Shown here: piece by piece, positions 43,557 through 51,448 of the stretch | Layout of the letters: every line of letters starts with the position of its first letter | Position numbering within the stretch: the stretch's first letter is position 1 | Source of the DNA: Ruania albidiflava DSM 18029 | GTDB lineage: Bacteria > Actinomycetota > Actinomycetes > Actinomycetales > Beutenbergiaceae | Assembly (NCBI RefSeq): GCF_000421225.1 | Contig: NZ_ATWL01000004.1 | Coordinates: 62,001 to 126,000, forward strand | Direction: 5' to 3' | Length of the DNA stretch: 64,000 bases | The notes under the pieces: model-generated | Seen by the model: only the letters and a program-made list of their open reading frames with translations | Told to the model about the DNA's origin: nothing | The model's database searches: none | Position numbers and translations under genes: made by a program

Positions 43557-44543
43557 TCAGCCGCGGGTGGGGATGTCCTCCCCGAGCAATGCGGACAGCG
43601 TCTGCGACTGCACGACCTGGTACAGCGCGTCCGCCGGTTCAGGATCGGTCAGGCGGAGCTGGACCCAGTCGCCGCTGACCTCCACCTCGGCAGGTCCGAG
43701 CACATCGCTCCAGGGGCGTTGCACGCTTGGCTCGAGGCCGGAGGAGAGGGAGTCGCGGATCGTCTCGGCCATGTCCTCCGGGTCGTCGGCGTGGAGGCAC
43801 AGACGGACCTCAGGGTCCTCGGCTGTGCCGTCGTAGCCGAGACCGTAGGCCACTCCGATGGACGAGGCCTCGCCGGAGTGCAGCTCGGCGGCCAGAACCT
43901 CGCCGAGGCAGTCAGTGATGCCAGCGTAGACAGCCGCGTCCGCTGCGCTCTCCCCCTCGCCCTGCACCAGGCTGGTCGCGTGGGGCTGCGTCGACGAGCC
44001 GATCAGTGTGGAATCGCCGAACCAGACCGTGTTCATCTGTGCCAGCACGGTCGAGGGCAGGCGGTCATCCGACGGGTCCATCGCGTAGTCCTCCCGCCGG
44101 ACCAGCAGGGTCCCGTCGGCCAGCTCGCTCTCGTTGCCGTCGGCGCCGGCGAAGAACTCGTCGACCGCGGCCGCATCGACACCGTCGATCCGGAACGCGG
44201 TATCGGGCGGCCGGCCCATCGACACTACGGCGGACCCGTCCGTGTCGGTGGCTGGTAGGAGAGCGGGGTCGAACTGTCGCACGGCGGTGGCAAGCCCTCC
44301 GTACCCGATGAGACCCGCGGTAGCGAAGGGGTTCGGGTACTCCTCGTAGGCACCCAGCACAACGGCGGCAGAGATGTTGGTCCAGGCGATCAGGGTGAGG
44401 TTCTCGTCCGTCGCAGGCACGGCCGCCAAGGCGCTCTCGAGGTCGGTGAGCGAGTCGCCGTCGCTGTCGCCGTCGCACGAGGCCAGCGTCCCCGCGACGG
44501 CGACAGCGGCAGCGGTGACCAGCACGGGTGTACGGCGCAGCAT
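43557..44543 (-). CDS. lipoprotein of unknown function
   Basis: No family recognised. It has 328 residues. A signal peptide with lipobox LASC (Cys23) makes it an exported lipoprotein. An acidic segment directly after the lipobox, DGDSDGDSLTDLESAL, resembles an EF-hand/dockerin-type calcium loop. The rest is a mixed alpha/beta domain with two Cys in the C-terminal half (ITDCLGE and VRLCLHAD) that could pair. It lies divergent to the beta-propeller-like gene at 44671, which also encodes an outward-facing protein. A partnership is possible but unproven. Confidence 0.65.
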   Translation of the reverse strand: MLRRTPVLVTAAAVAVAGTLASCDGDSDGDSLTDLESALAAVPATDENLTLIAWTNISAAVVLGAYEEYPNPFATAGLIGYGGLATAVRQFDPALLPATDTDGSAVVSMGRPPDTAFRIDGVDAAAVDEFFAGADGNESELADGTLLVRREDYAMDPSDDRLPSTVLAQMNTVWFGDSTLIGSSTQPHATSLVQGEGESAADAAVYAGITDCLGEVLAAELHSGEASSIGVAYGLGYDGTAEDPEVRLCLHADDPEDMAETIRDSLSSGLEPSVQRPWSDVLGPAEVEVSGDWVQLRLTDPEPADALYQVVQSQTLSALLGEDIPTRG

Positions 44544-44670
44544 GTGCCCATCTTGGCATCAACCACGCCGGGAGGCGGCTGGCCCACTCCGTGCTGCTAC
44601 TGTGCGGAGGATCGATGGGAGTGCCTGCGGGGGGTCGCGGGTGCTCGCTGAACCGGGAAAGAGGGGTCCT

Positions 44671-46176
44671 GTGTTTGTCGTGTCCTTGGTCGCCCTGGTG
44701 ACAGGGCTGGGAATGGCGGCTTGGGCGGTTGTCGAACCGCAGCCGGCGAAATATATCGTGGGCGTGGTCCTGGTAGCGGCTGGTCTGGCGATACAGCTCT
44801 ACCGAGCGCAGTGCCGGCGAGCGGAACGTGCCCAGGGTGTTCGCCGGACCGGGTGGCGCCTTCGGTTACGCGCCGGTGGTCTGGGTGGCGCGGTGGCGGT
44901 GCTGCTCGCCGTAGTGCTGATCGGGGCGCCGCACCTGGCTCATCGAGCAGAGACTGACAGCGCAGTGATCTGGACAGCGGACCGGATACGCGGCCAGCTG
45001 ATGGTCGTGGACGGCACCGTCTATGCCGCCGAGGCGATAGACGAGACTTTGGGTTCGGTCGATGTCGACGATGGTTCGCTCGCGTGGGAGCTCTCGGGCG
45101 GAACGTGGCTCCCTCAGGACGGGGGTGTGATCGCCGTCGATTCGGACGAGCTCAGCCGCTACACCGCCGAGGGCGACCTGAAGTGGCAGCTCGACCTTCC
45201 AGGTGGTCAGGACGAGTTCGACGGTGTGTTTGCGGCACGGGACGGTTACGTCGTCTACGCGAGCTGCGACTCCGAGGAGAGGCCCGACTGCCACCTCGTC
45301 GGCATCGATCCCTCCGGCCAGGAGGCATGGCAACGAGAGCTCGACACTGCTCATCTGGAACGTTGGGACTTCCTCGCCTCCGAAGGGGAGGTGCTGCCCA
45401 CGGTGGTGACCGTGCCGCAGGCTGAGCGGGGCCTGCTGATCGATCCCGAGTCCGGTGAGGTCCTCGGTGGTTTTCCGATGGAGCACGTTCGTGAGCAGCA
45501 CGTCTACGGCGATGTCCTGGTCACCGGGGGCGGCAGCGGTAGCGAGTGCCGGCTGGACGGCTACCGGATCACTGACGGCGAGCATCTGTGGCGCGCCGAC
45601 GAGCTGTGCTCGAGCGAGGAGTACGTCTATCCGCTGCCGCCGCATCGGGCGGGTACCGACGCACTGGCGTATGCGGTGGTGGAGGCGAGCACCGAGCCGC
45701 AGGCGCTGCTTGCGATGGATGTGGCCGACGGTACCGTTCAGGAGGTGCCGTCACGGGACTTCGGCGCGAGCGCGTCCGAGCGCCCGCTTGACGTCTGGGA
45801 CTTCTCCGCCGGCGGCTTGGTGTTCCGGTCCAGCACCGTCGATGTGACGGCGTCCGAGGCCCTGACTCTCCAGCGGCGCTGGCAGCTCGAGTCGCCTGGT
45901 GTGCGGGTGCGTTCCGTGACCGGTGACAGCGAGACGGCCGTGATTATCAGTGCGGCTCGGGCAGCAGAGCACAACCCCATGGTGGCGCCGCTTGCGGACG
46001 AGAGCGAGCGGGACTTCCTCCAGCACCCCGCCTACGTCACTGTGGTGGACGCGGACAGCGGGGAGATCATCTCGACCACTCTGGTGCCGGAGGGCGTCTC
46101 TGACGTGCGGGCCCTTCCCGGTCATCGGGTACTGGTGAACACGTTCGATGCCCTGATGCTGCTCGGCGAAGAGTAG
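44671..46176 (+). CDS. membrane-anchored beta-propeller-like (PQQ-repeat-type) protein, paralogue
   Basis: Function unknown. The GTG at 44671 has GAGGGG just upstream; a GTG at 44641 is also in frame. It has 501 residues with the same layout as the protein at 24188: three hydrophobic segments (about 2-20, 27-44, 68-87) and an outer domain with blade-like repeats (VDVDDGSLAWELS, LDGYRITDGEHLWRAD, VADGTVQEV). Cys residues in SCDSEERPDCHL and DELCSSEE align with those of the paralogue. Both keep HVYG, LDGYR and a similar C-terminus (HPAYVTVVDADSGEIIS here). Such pairs may be sensors or assembly factors on the outer membrane face (inference). Confidence 0.75.
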   Translation: MFVVSLVALVTGLGMAAWAVVEPQPAKYIVGVVLVAAGLAIQLYRAQCRRAERAQGVRRTGWRLRLRAGGLGGAVAVLLAVVLIGAPHLAHRAETDSAVIWTADRIRGQLMVVDGTVYAAEAIDETLGSVDVDDGSLAWELSGGTWLPQDGGVIAVDSDELSRYTAEGDLKWQLDLPGGQDEFDGVFAARDGYVVYASCDSEERPDCHLVGIDPSGQEAWQRELDTAHLERWDFLASEGEVLPTVVTVPQAERGLLIDPESGEVLGGFPMEHVREQHVYGDVLVTGGGSGSECRLDGYRITDGEHLWRADELCSSEEYVYPLPPHRAGTDALAYAVVEASTEPQALLAMDVADGTVQEVPSRDFGASASERPLDVWDFSAGGLVFRSSTVDVTASEALTLQRRWQLESPGVRVRSVTGDSETAVIISAARAAEHNPMVAPLADESERDFLQHPAYVTVVDADSGEIISTTLVPEGVSDVRALPGHRVLVNTFDALMLLGEE

Positions 46177-46286
46177 CCACTGGCGCCGACTCGCGCCTCG
46201 AGGGCGCGGTCGCGAATCCCTAGACGCTCGCAGAGGTGGCGCACCAGAATGGGCTCTATCTGTTGACCACGGAGAGGACACCCATC

Positions 46287-46772
46287 ATGACCACGTTCAC
46301 CGCTTGGAAGTTCGACGCTGCCGACGCCGCTGAGAGTGCTTCCCATACCCTCAAGCAGGCCTGGCGGGAGGGGCTGGTGAAGGTCGAGGACTACGCCGTG
46401 GTGGAGTGGCCGACCGGTGCCGACCAGCCGAAGGTGAAGTACGAGAACCGCGATGAGTGGCGGGCGGCCGGCTGGGGCGCGCTGATCGGGGCGGTCATCG
46501 GGTCGCTGATGCTTCTGCCCACGCTAGGTGCGGCCGCCGGTGCGCTGGTGAGCATCCTGCGCAAGCGGGTTCAGGACGTGGGCATCACCCAGGATCAGCT
46601 GGATGCCATCGACCAGCAGGTGGTGGCAGGAACGTCCGCGCTGTTCGTGGTCTCCTCCGACAGCGACCTTGACCGGCTCGCCGAGCGCTTCCGCGGCCAG
46701 AGCGCCACCCTGGTGGCGAGCAACCTCGTGCAGGGTGAGGTCGAGGACGTGCGGCGGGCCTTCGAGAGCTGA
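46287..46772 (+). CDS. DUF1269-family membrane protein
   Basis: Small protein of 161 residues with an N-terminal hydrophilic alpha/beta part (WKFDAADAAESA), a Gly/Ala-rich hydrophobic hairpin at about 60-87 (GALIGAVIGSLMLLPTLGAAAG, given here in part as GALIGAVIGSLML), and a C-terminal domain similar to the first half. The ATG at 46287 has GGAGAGG about 10 nt upstream. DUF1269 proteins are often stress-associated, and the biochemical role is unknown. No operon partner is evident. Confidence 0.8.
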   Translation: MTTFTAWKFDAADAAESASHTLKQAWREGLVKVEDYAVVEWPTGADQPKVKYENRDEWRAAGWGALIGAVIGSLMLLPTLGAAAGALVSILRKRVQDVGITQDQLDAIDQQVVAGTSALFVVSSDSDLDRLAERFRGQSATLVASNLVQGEVEDVRRAFES

Positions 46773-46889
46773 TCGGGCCGCACCGCTGAAGCTCGGGAGT
46801 GGCCACGCCAGTTTCCGGGAATGTCGCGCGGGCGGGTGTCGCACGAGGATCTGTTGATCCGTACGGCGCTCCCCGCAGTGTTCGCGGCC

Positions 46890-46895
46890 TAAGGT
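46890..46895 (+). promoter_or_regulatory. candidate -10 box of the tandem LacI operon
   Basis: TAAGGT lies 7 nt before the ATG of the first LacI gene, and no ribosome-binding site is present. A leaderless mRNA starting on the ATG is likely. No good -35 box is seen 16-18 bp upstream. Confidence 0.4.
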
Positions 46896-46902
46896 TCTTT
46901 GC

Positions 46903-47928
46903 ATGCGAGTGACTATGCGGGATGTCGCCGGGCGAGCTGGCGTGTCGGTGAAGACGGTCTCGCGCGTGGTGAACGGCGAACCCCACATCCGCCCGGAAAC
47001 CAGGCAGCTCGTGCATGCTGCCATCACCGAGTTGGCGTGGGTCCCGAACGCAGCCGCACGGACGCTGCGTACCGGACGCACTGGTGTGGTGGCGATTGCC
47101 GTCACCGAACTGCGGCGGCCAGCGCTCGCACTCATCACCGAGGCCTTGGTCCGTGAGGTCGATGGGCACGGCCTGCATGCAGCGGTCGAGCCCACCCATG
47201 ACGACCCCGCCCGGATCGAGGATATCCTCGCGCGGATCGGACGCACTTTCGACGGTGTGCTAATGGTGCGTCCGCCTGAGCTGGCGGTGCCATTGCCGGA
47301 CGACGTAGCTCTCGTGGTCGTCGACGGCTCGCCTGGTGCGGCGCTGGGGGAGGGGGTCTCGGTGGAAGGAAGCGGTACCGACGAGATGGCTGCGTTCGAT
47401 CGCGTTTCTTGCGACCTGGAGGAGATCGCCGCACTGATTACCAGGCACCTCGCGGTGATGTCTCGGCACCGTCCCGTGCTGATCGGACACCCGCGGGCAG
47501 CCGAGCACGTGCTGCGCCAGCGGCTGCGAGGTGCCGGCCTCGACCCAGACGCACCCATGGTGCCCATCAATCCGGCTAATGCCCGCAGCGGCGGGTACCA
47601 GGCCGCACAACGCGTGCTGGCCGAGTGCGGCGCAACCGATGCGCTGGTGTGTGCTGATGACGAGATCGCCATGGGGGCCCTCTCCGGTCTGGCCCACGCC
47701 GGGATCTCCGTACCGGACCGAGTCGCGGTGATCGGATGCGGCAACCTGGACGATGGCCAGTTCTCCACGCCGAGCCTGACCACGGTGGACCTGGGCGTGG
47801 AACGGATGGCGCGCACCGCCGCAGACCTGCTCGTCGCGCGGCTCGCTGGCGGCCCGCCACAGCCGCCGGTCACCTGTCCGGTCGCCTTGGTCCGCCGGGA
47901 GTCCACGCTCGGGGGGAATCAGCAATGA
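46903..47928 (+). CDS. LacI-family transcriptional regulator, first of a coupled pair
   Basis: Repressor of 341 residues. The helix-turn-helix (VTMRDVAGRAGVSVKTVSRV, about 3-22) and hinge (NAAARTLRTGRTG) are canonical. The effector domain has FDGVLMVRPPE, ALVCADDEIAMGALSG and AVIGCGNLDDGQF. The core resembles a pentose/arabinose-type LacI. No Shine-Dalgarno precedes the ATG. It overlaps the next LacI gene by 4 bp (ATGA). The pair stands just upstream of the convergent GH51 gene and the arabinofuranoside operon, so it probably regulates that locus. Confidence 0.9.
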   Translation: MRVTMRDVAGRAGVSVKTVSRVVNGEPHIRPETRQLVHAAITELAWVPNAAARTLRTGRTGVVAIAVTELRRPALALITEALVREVDGHGLHAAVEPTHDDPARIEDILARIGRTFDGVLMVRPPELAVPLPDDVALVVVDGSPGAALGEGVSVEGSGTDEMAAFDRVSCDLEEIAALITRHLAVMSRHRPVLIGHPRAAEHVLRQRLRGAGLDPDAPMVPINPANARSGGYQAAQRVLAECGATDALVCADDEIAMGALSGLAHAGISVPDRVAVIGCGNLDDGQFSTPSLTTVDLGVERMARTAADLLVARLAGGPPQPPVTCPVALVRRESTLGGNQQ

Positions 47929-48947
47929 GTGCCCCTGAGCGCCGACCCACCCTTGCCGACGTCGCTGCAGTCGCCGGCGTCTCAGCCAAGACCGTCTCTA
48001 ATGTGCTGCTTAGTCGTCGCTACGTTTCTGCGACCACCGAGGACAGGGTGCGTGCTGCCATCGAAGCGGTGGGCTACCAGGTGAACCCCGCCGGGCGGAG
48101 CCTTGCCTCAGGCCGCAGCGGGCGCATCGCCGTGGTGGTCCCGATGTTGTACCAGCCCTACTTCGCAGAGGTAGCTGAACGGCTGATCCTCGCGCTCGCG
48201 GAGCATGGGTTGACTAGCACCCTGCGGCTAGCGTGGGATGCCCAGGCGGAGCTGGACGCTGTTACCGGTGCGACCACGGCCGATGCGGACGGGGTGATCA
48301 TCTGCCCGCACTTCTTCATCGGCGACATGCTTGCTGGCGTGCGTCCGACCCGTCCGACGGTGCAGCTGGGTGGGAGTCCTAACCCGCTGATGGACACTGT
48401 CCTGATGGGAGAGCGGGAGGGGTTCCGTGCGGTGACTGCACACCTGCTGGACTCGGGCCGCGAACGACTCGCGCTGGTCTGGAACCAGAACAGCGAAGGC
48501 GCGCCCTCGGGCGGCCGGTTCGCGGGCTTCCTCGCCGCACATGAGGAGCGACAGCTGCGGCCGGACGAGGCATTGTTCGGCGCCGGTTCTGACTGGGATC
48601 GACGGGCTTCGGGCTATGAGGCAATGGTGGGGCTCCTGCGCACTGGACTCGCGTTTGACGGAGTCGTATGTGTCAACGACGCGACCGCAGTGGGAGCATT
48701 ACGCGCCCTGCGCACCGCCGGGCGCAGGGTGCCTGAGGATGTCGCGCTCACCGGATTCGATGACACCGAAGAGGGCAGGTTCACCTCCCCCTCGTTGACC
48801 TCGGTGAACCCGAACCAGGAAGAGATGGTCGGCGAGGCCGTGCAGATGCTGCTGGAGCGCCTCGCCGGTCAAGCACACGAACCGCGCACCATGCGCACCG
48901 GGGCGCACCTGGTGGTCCGGGCATCCTCCGCTCCCCGGAGCGATTGA
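47925..48947 (+). CDS. LacI-family transcriptional regulator, second of a coupled pair
   Basis: Repressor of 340 residues. The DNA-binding domain reads LADVAAVAGVSAKTVSNVLL with hinge NPAGRSLASGRSG. The effector domain has VVPMLYQPYFAEVAE, CVNDATAVGALRAL and LTGFDDTEEGRFT. Recognition-helix residues differ from those of the first regulator (KTVSNV against KTVSRV), so the two may read different operators or form a heterodimer. The ATG lies inside the previous stop. The gene ends 3 bp before the convergent GH51 stop. Confidence 0.9.
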   Translation: MSAPERRPTLADVAAVAGVSAKTVSNVLLSRRYVSATTEDRVRAAIEAVGYQVNPAGRSLASGRSGRIAVVVPMLYQPYFAEVAERLILALAEHGLTSTLRLAWDAQAELDAVTGATTADADGVIICPHFFIGDMLAGVRPTRPTVQLGGSPNPLMDTVLMGEREGFRAVTAHLLDSGRERLALVWNQNSEGAPSGGRFAGFLAAHEERQLRPDEALFGAGSDWDRRASGYEAMVGLLRTGLAFDGVVCVNDATAVGALRALRTAGRRVPEDVALTGFDDTEEGRFTSPSLTSVNPNQEEMVGEAVQMLLERLAGQAHEPRTMRTGAHLVVRASSAPRSD

Positions 48948-48950
48948 CAG

Positions 48951-51266
48951 TCAGCGGCGCGGATCGGCAGTGAGGGTCATGACCGACCAGGGCGGAAGCT
49001 CAAGGTCCAGCGCGCCCTCCCCTGCGACGATCTCACCGGATCTGGGCTTGACAGGCGATGCTTCACCCGGCCTTCCGGCTGCCGGATCGACGCCCGCGAA
49101 GGTGACTGTAGGGATGAGGGCGCCCGGCCTCACCGACAGCCCCGCGACGGTGACCTGCTGAGCGGTGTCAGCTGCGCAGACTAGTGTGACCAGCGTCTGC
49201 TCCCCCCGCTGGGTGGCACCTGCGACGAGTGCGGGGGCGGGGCGCAGATCGTCGCGATGGTCGTGGATCTGCTCATCATCGAGCCAGACCTGAATTCGCG
49301 GCCCCTCCAGGCGCACGCGGAGCGTGGTCTCCATATCGGTGCGCACGCCGCTGAAGGGGTGCGGTCCGTCGACCTCATCGCTGATGTCGTCATCGCGTCG
49401 CCACAGCGTCAGGCCCCGGTTGCGCCACTCGCCGATCCGACACTCGTGCATAGTGCCAGTTGCCGGGTCGCCAAAACCGACGACGAAACCGTCCTCACCA
49501 GCGCTTCGCCGAGCAGTGAGGGTCAGCTCAGCGACTCCGTCCCGGCCGGAGCCCGACTGTCCGCTGATGCGCACTCTGGAGCCGTCGTCGGTGACCGTGA
49601 CAGCGTCCCGAGTCGTGCCGTTGATCCTGATGTTGCTGAAGTGGGTGGTGGCTCCGGGGCTGCGTAACTCGATCGTATGCAGCGATGGCGGCGGCTGGTC
49701 GCTCGTGGGTGCCGAGCTGATGTGGCACTCAAGCACCTGTTCCCCACGATGCTCCGCCAGCATGCGCGCCACGTGGTAGCTCGCGCTCGGCAACACCGCC
49801 TCGTCGGAGAAGTAGATGAGATCGGGAACCCATTGCGTATGTCCCACCCGAGCCAGCAGCGGTGCATAGGAGGCCAAGGGGACAATGTCGGAGTTGCGCT
49901 CGATAGCGACCATGTACGCGGCCTCCGCAACAGCAGACCGCACTGTCGAGGTCCGCCCGGCCCATTCACCGAGGTACACCGACGGTCCGGCGCGGTCGTA
50001 GGCCTCGAACCGATCGACATTCTGCAGCAGCCATCGAGGTGTGCGGTAGCTGTGCTCGTCGACCATCCGCACCCCATGCTGACGGGCGAGTCGCCAGCCA
50101 TTATCGTAGTCCGGGCCATAGGGCTTAGGCCCCAGGGTTCCGATGACGGTGACCTCCGGGTGAGCCTTCTGAACGGTCTCGAAGATCTGCGTGAACCGGT
50201 CTTCGAACTGGTCGTTGATCACGTCTTCGTTACCCAGGCCGAGGTACCGCAGACCGAAGGGTTCCGGATGCCCAGCCGCAGCCCGAACCGCTCCCCATCG
50301 GCTGTCGGCAGGCCCATTCGCGTACTCGATCAGATCTAGGACGTCTTGGATGTACTGCGGCATGCGCTGCTGCGGGATGGCCTGCGGACCGCCGGGAACG
50401 TTCTGGCAGCAGACGCCGGCGGCGACCACCGGCATGGGACTGGCGCCGAGTCGTTCGCACAGCAGGAAGTATTCGTGGTAGCCGATGCGCATCGACTGCC
50501 GGTAGCCCCAGGTGTTGGGCATCCCCCGGCGTTCCTCACGTGGCCCGATGGTCTGTTTCCAGTGGTAGATGTTGTCCAGTCCGTAGCCATGGGCGACACA
50601 GCCGCCAGGGAAGCGCACGAACGCCGGGCGTAGTTGTGCGAGGGTATCGACAAGATCGGTGCGGAACAGCAGCGGCTTTCCGGTCTCCGGATCGACCGGG
50701 CGCAGCTCGATCAGGTCGACGTCGGCCGTCCCCGACTCGAGGCTGATCTCCAGCTCTGTTCGCCCGGGCTCAGAAACATTGAGGTCACACTCGTACCAGC
50801 GCCAGGTGTCCGGTTCCTCATCGAGCTGCACTGTGGCCTCGGCGGCCGAAGTCGCCTCCCCGATGAGCCTCACCCGTAGTCGGGTGCCGTCCTGAGCAGG
50901 TCGCGCCGCCAACCGTGCTCGGTAGACGCCGGGGTGCACCAGCATGCCTGCCTCGTCGTAGCCGGCGTTCCGTATCGACGTCGGCCCTCCGGTCCCGTCC
51001 AACCGTAGGTAGGTCCGATTGGCCACGGACAGGGGCATATCGGATCGCACCTGGACCCGGTCGGGATCGGCCAGGCTCCAGCCGGTGAGCGGCTCTTGCC
51101 CTGCGCCATCGGCTGGCGTGGCTTCAAAGTCACCATTGCGGACCAGATCGGCATTGAGCCCGCCGTCCAGCGAGTAGTTGATGTCCTCAAGGAAGAGCCC
51201 CCAGAGGTCACTGCTGACCTCGCGTCCTGTTGGTCGGCCGATGATCACAGTGGGCGTATCGCTCAC
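48951..51266 (-). CDS. alpha-L-arabinofuranosidase, glycoside hydrolase family 51
   Basis: Retaining enzyme that releases alpha-linked L-arabinofuranose. It has 771 residues, no signal peptide. An N-terminal carbohydrate-binding-like beta domain (about 45-190) is followed by the catalytic barrel with acid/base Glu347 in LGNED and nucleophile Glu434 in YLGEWAG. A C-terminal beta-sandwich plus an extra lectin-like domain (about 560-680) follow; GH51 enzymes without the latter are near 500 residues. It is transcribed divergently from the GH127 gene, with operator-like repeats in the shared promoter region. Confidence 0.92.
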   Translation of the reverse strand: MSDTPTVIIGRPTGREVSSDLWGLFLEDINYSLDGGLNADLVRNGDFEATPADGAGQEPLTGWSLADPDRVQVRSDMPLSVANRTYLRLDGTGGPTSIRNAGYDEAGMLVHPGVYRARLAARPAQDGTRLRVRLIGEATSAAEATVQLDEEPDTWRWYECDLNVSEPGRTELEISLESGTADVDLIELRPVDPETGKPLLFRTDLVDTLAQLRPAFVRFPGGCVAHGYGLDNIYHWKQTIGPREERRGMPNTWGYRQSMRIGYHEYFLLCERLGASPMPVVAAGVCCQNVPGGPQAIPQQRMPQYIQDVLDLIEYANGPADSRWGAVRAAAGHPEPFGLRYLGLGNEDVINDQFEDRFTQIFETVQKAHPEVTVIGTLGPKPYGPDYDNGWRLARQHGVRMVDEHSYRTPRWLLQNVDRFEAYDRAGPSVYLGEWAGRTSTVRSAVAEAAYMVAIERNSDIVPLASYAPLLARVGHTQWVPDLIYFSDEAVLPSASYHVARMLAEHRGEQVLECHISSAPTSDQPPPSLHTIELRSPGATTHFSNIRINGTTRDAVTVTDDGSRVRISGQSGSGRDGVAELTLTARRSAGEDGFVVGFGDPATGTMHECRIGEWRNRGLTLWRRDDDISDEVDGPHPFSGVRTDMETTLRVRLEGPRIQVWLDDEQIHDHRDDLRPAPALVAGATQRGEQTLVTLVCAADTAQQVTVAGLSVRPGALIPTVTFAGVDPAAGRPGEASPVKPRSGEIVAGEGALDLELPPWSVMTLTADPRR

Positions 51267-51318
51267 GAGAGTTCCTTCACGAGACTGTGGATGGGCTGCT
51301 AGATGCAGTAGACAACCG

Positions 51319-51347
51319 ACCGTACAGCGTTATCAATCACAGGACAA
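51319..51347 (-). promoter_or_regulatory. promoter of the GH51 gene
   Basis: On the minus strand TTGTCC (51347-51342), 17-bp spacer, TACGGT (51324-51319). The predicted +1 is near 51312, about 45 nt before the ATG at 51266. Confidence 0.5.
51325..51337 (-). promoter_or_regulatory. operator-like repeat in the GH51 promoter
   Basis: ATTGATAACGCTG on the minus strand lies between the -35 and -10 boxes of the GH51 promoter. It matches the repeat at 51387-51399 at 12 of 13 bases, in opposite orientation. Confidence 0.65.
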
Positions 51348-51386
51348 CGGAGTGCGAGGAGGGTTCTTGGCTCCGTAAGTCTCGCT

Positions 51387-51399
51387 ATTGACAACGCTG
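51387..51399 (+). promoter_or_regulatory. operator-like repeat in the GH127 promoter
   Basis: ATTGACAACGCTG on the plus strand overlaps the -35 box of the GH127 promoter. It is the inverted partner of the site at 51325-51337. Confidence 0.65.
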
Positions 51400-51417
51400 A
51401 AAGATTGCTCGTACTGT
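51388..51417 (+). promoter_or_regulatory. promoter of the GH127-importer operon
   Basis: TTGACA (51388-51393), 18-bp spacer, TACTGT (51412-51417). The -35 box is a full consensus match. The predicted +1 is near 51424, about 25 nt before the GTG at 51449. Confidence 0.7.
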
Positions 51418-51448
51418 CGCCTTCAAGGTCGATGAAGGAGTTCGTGAC

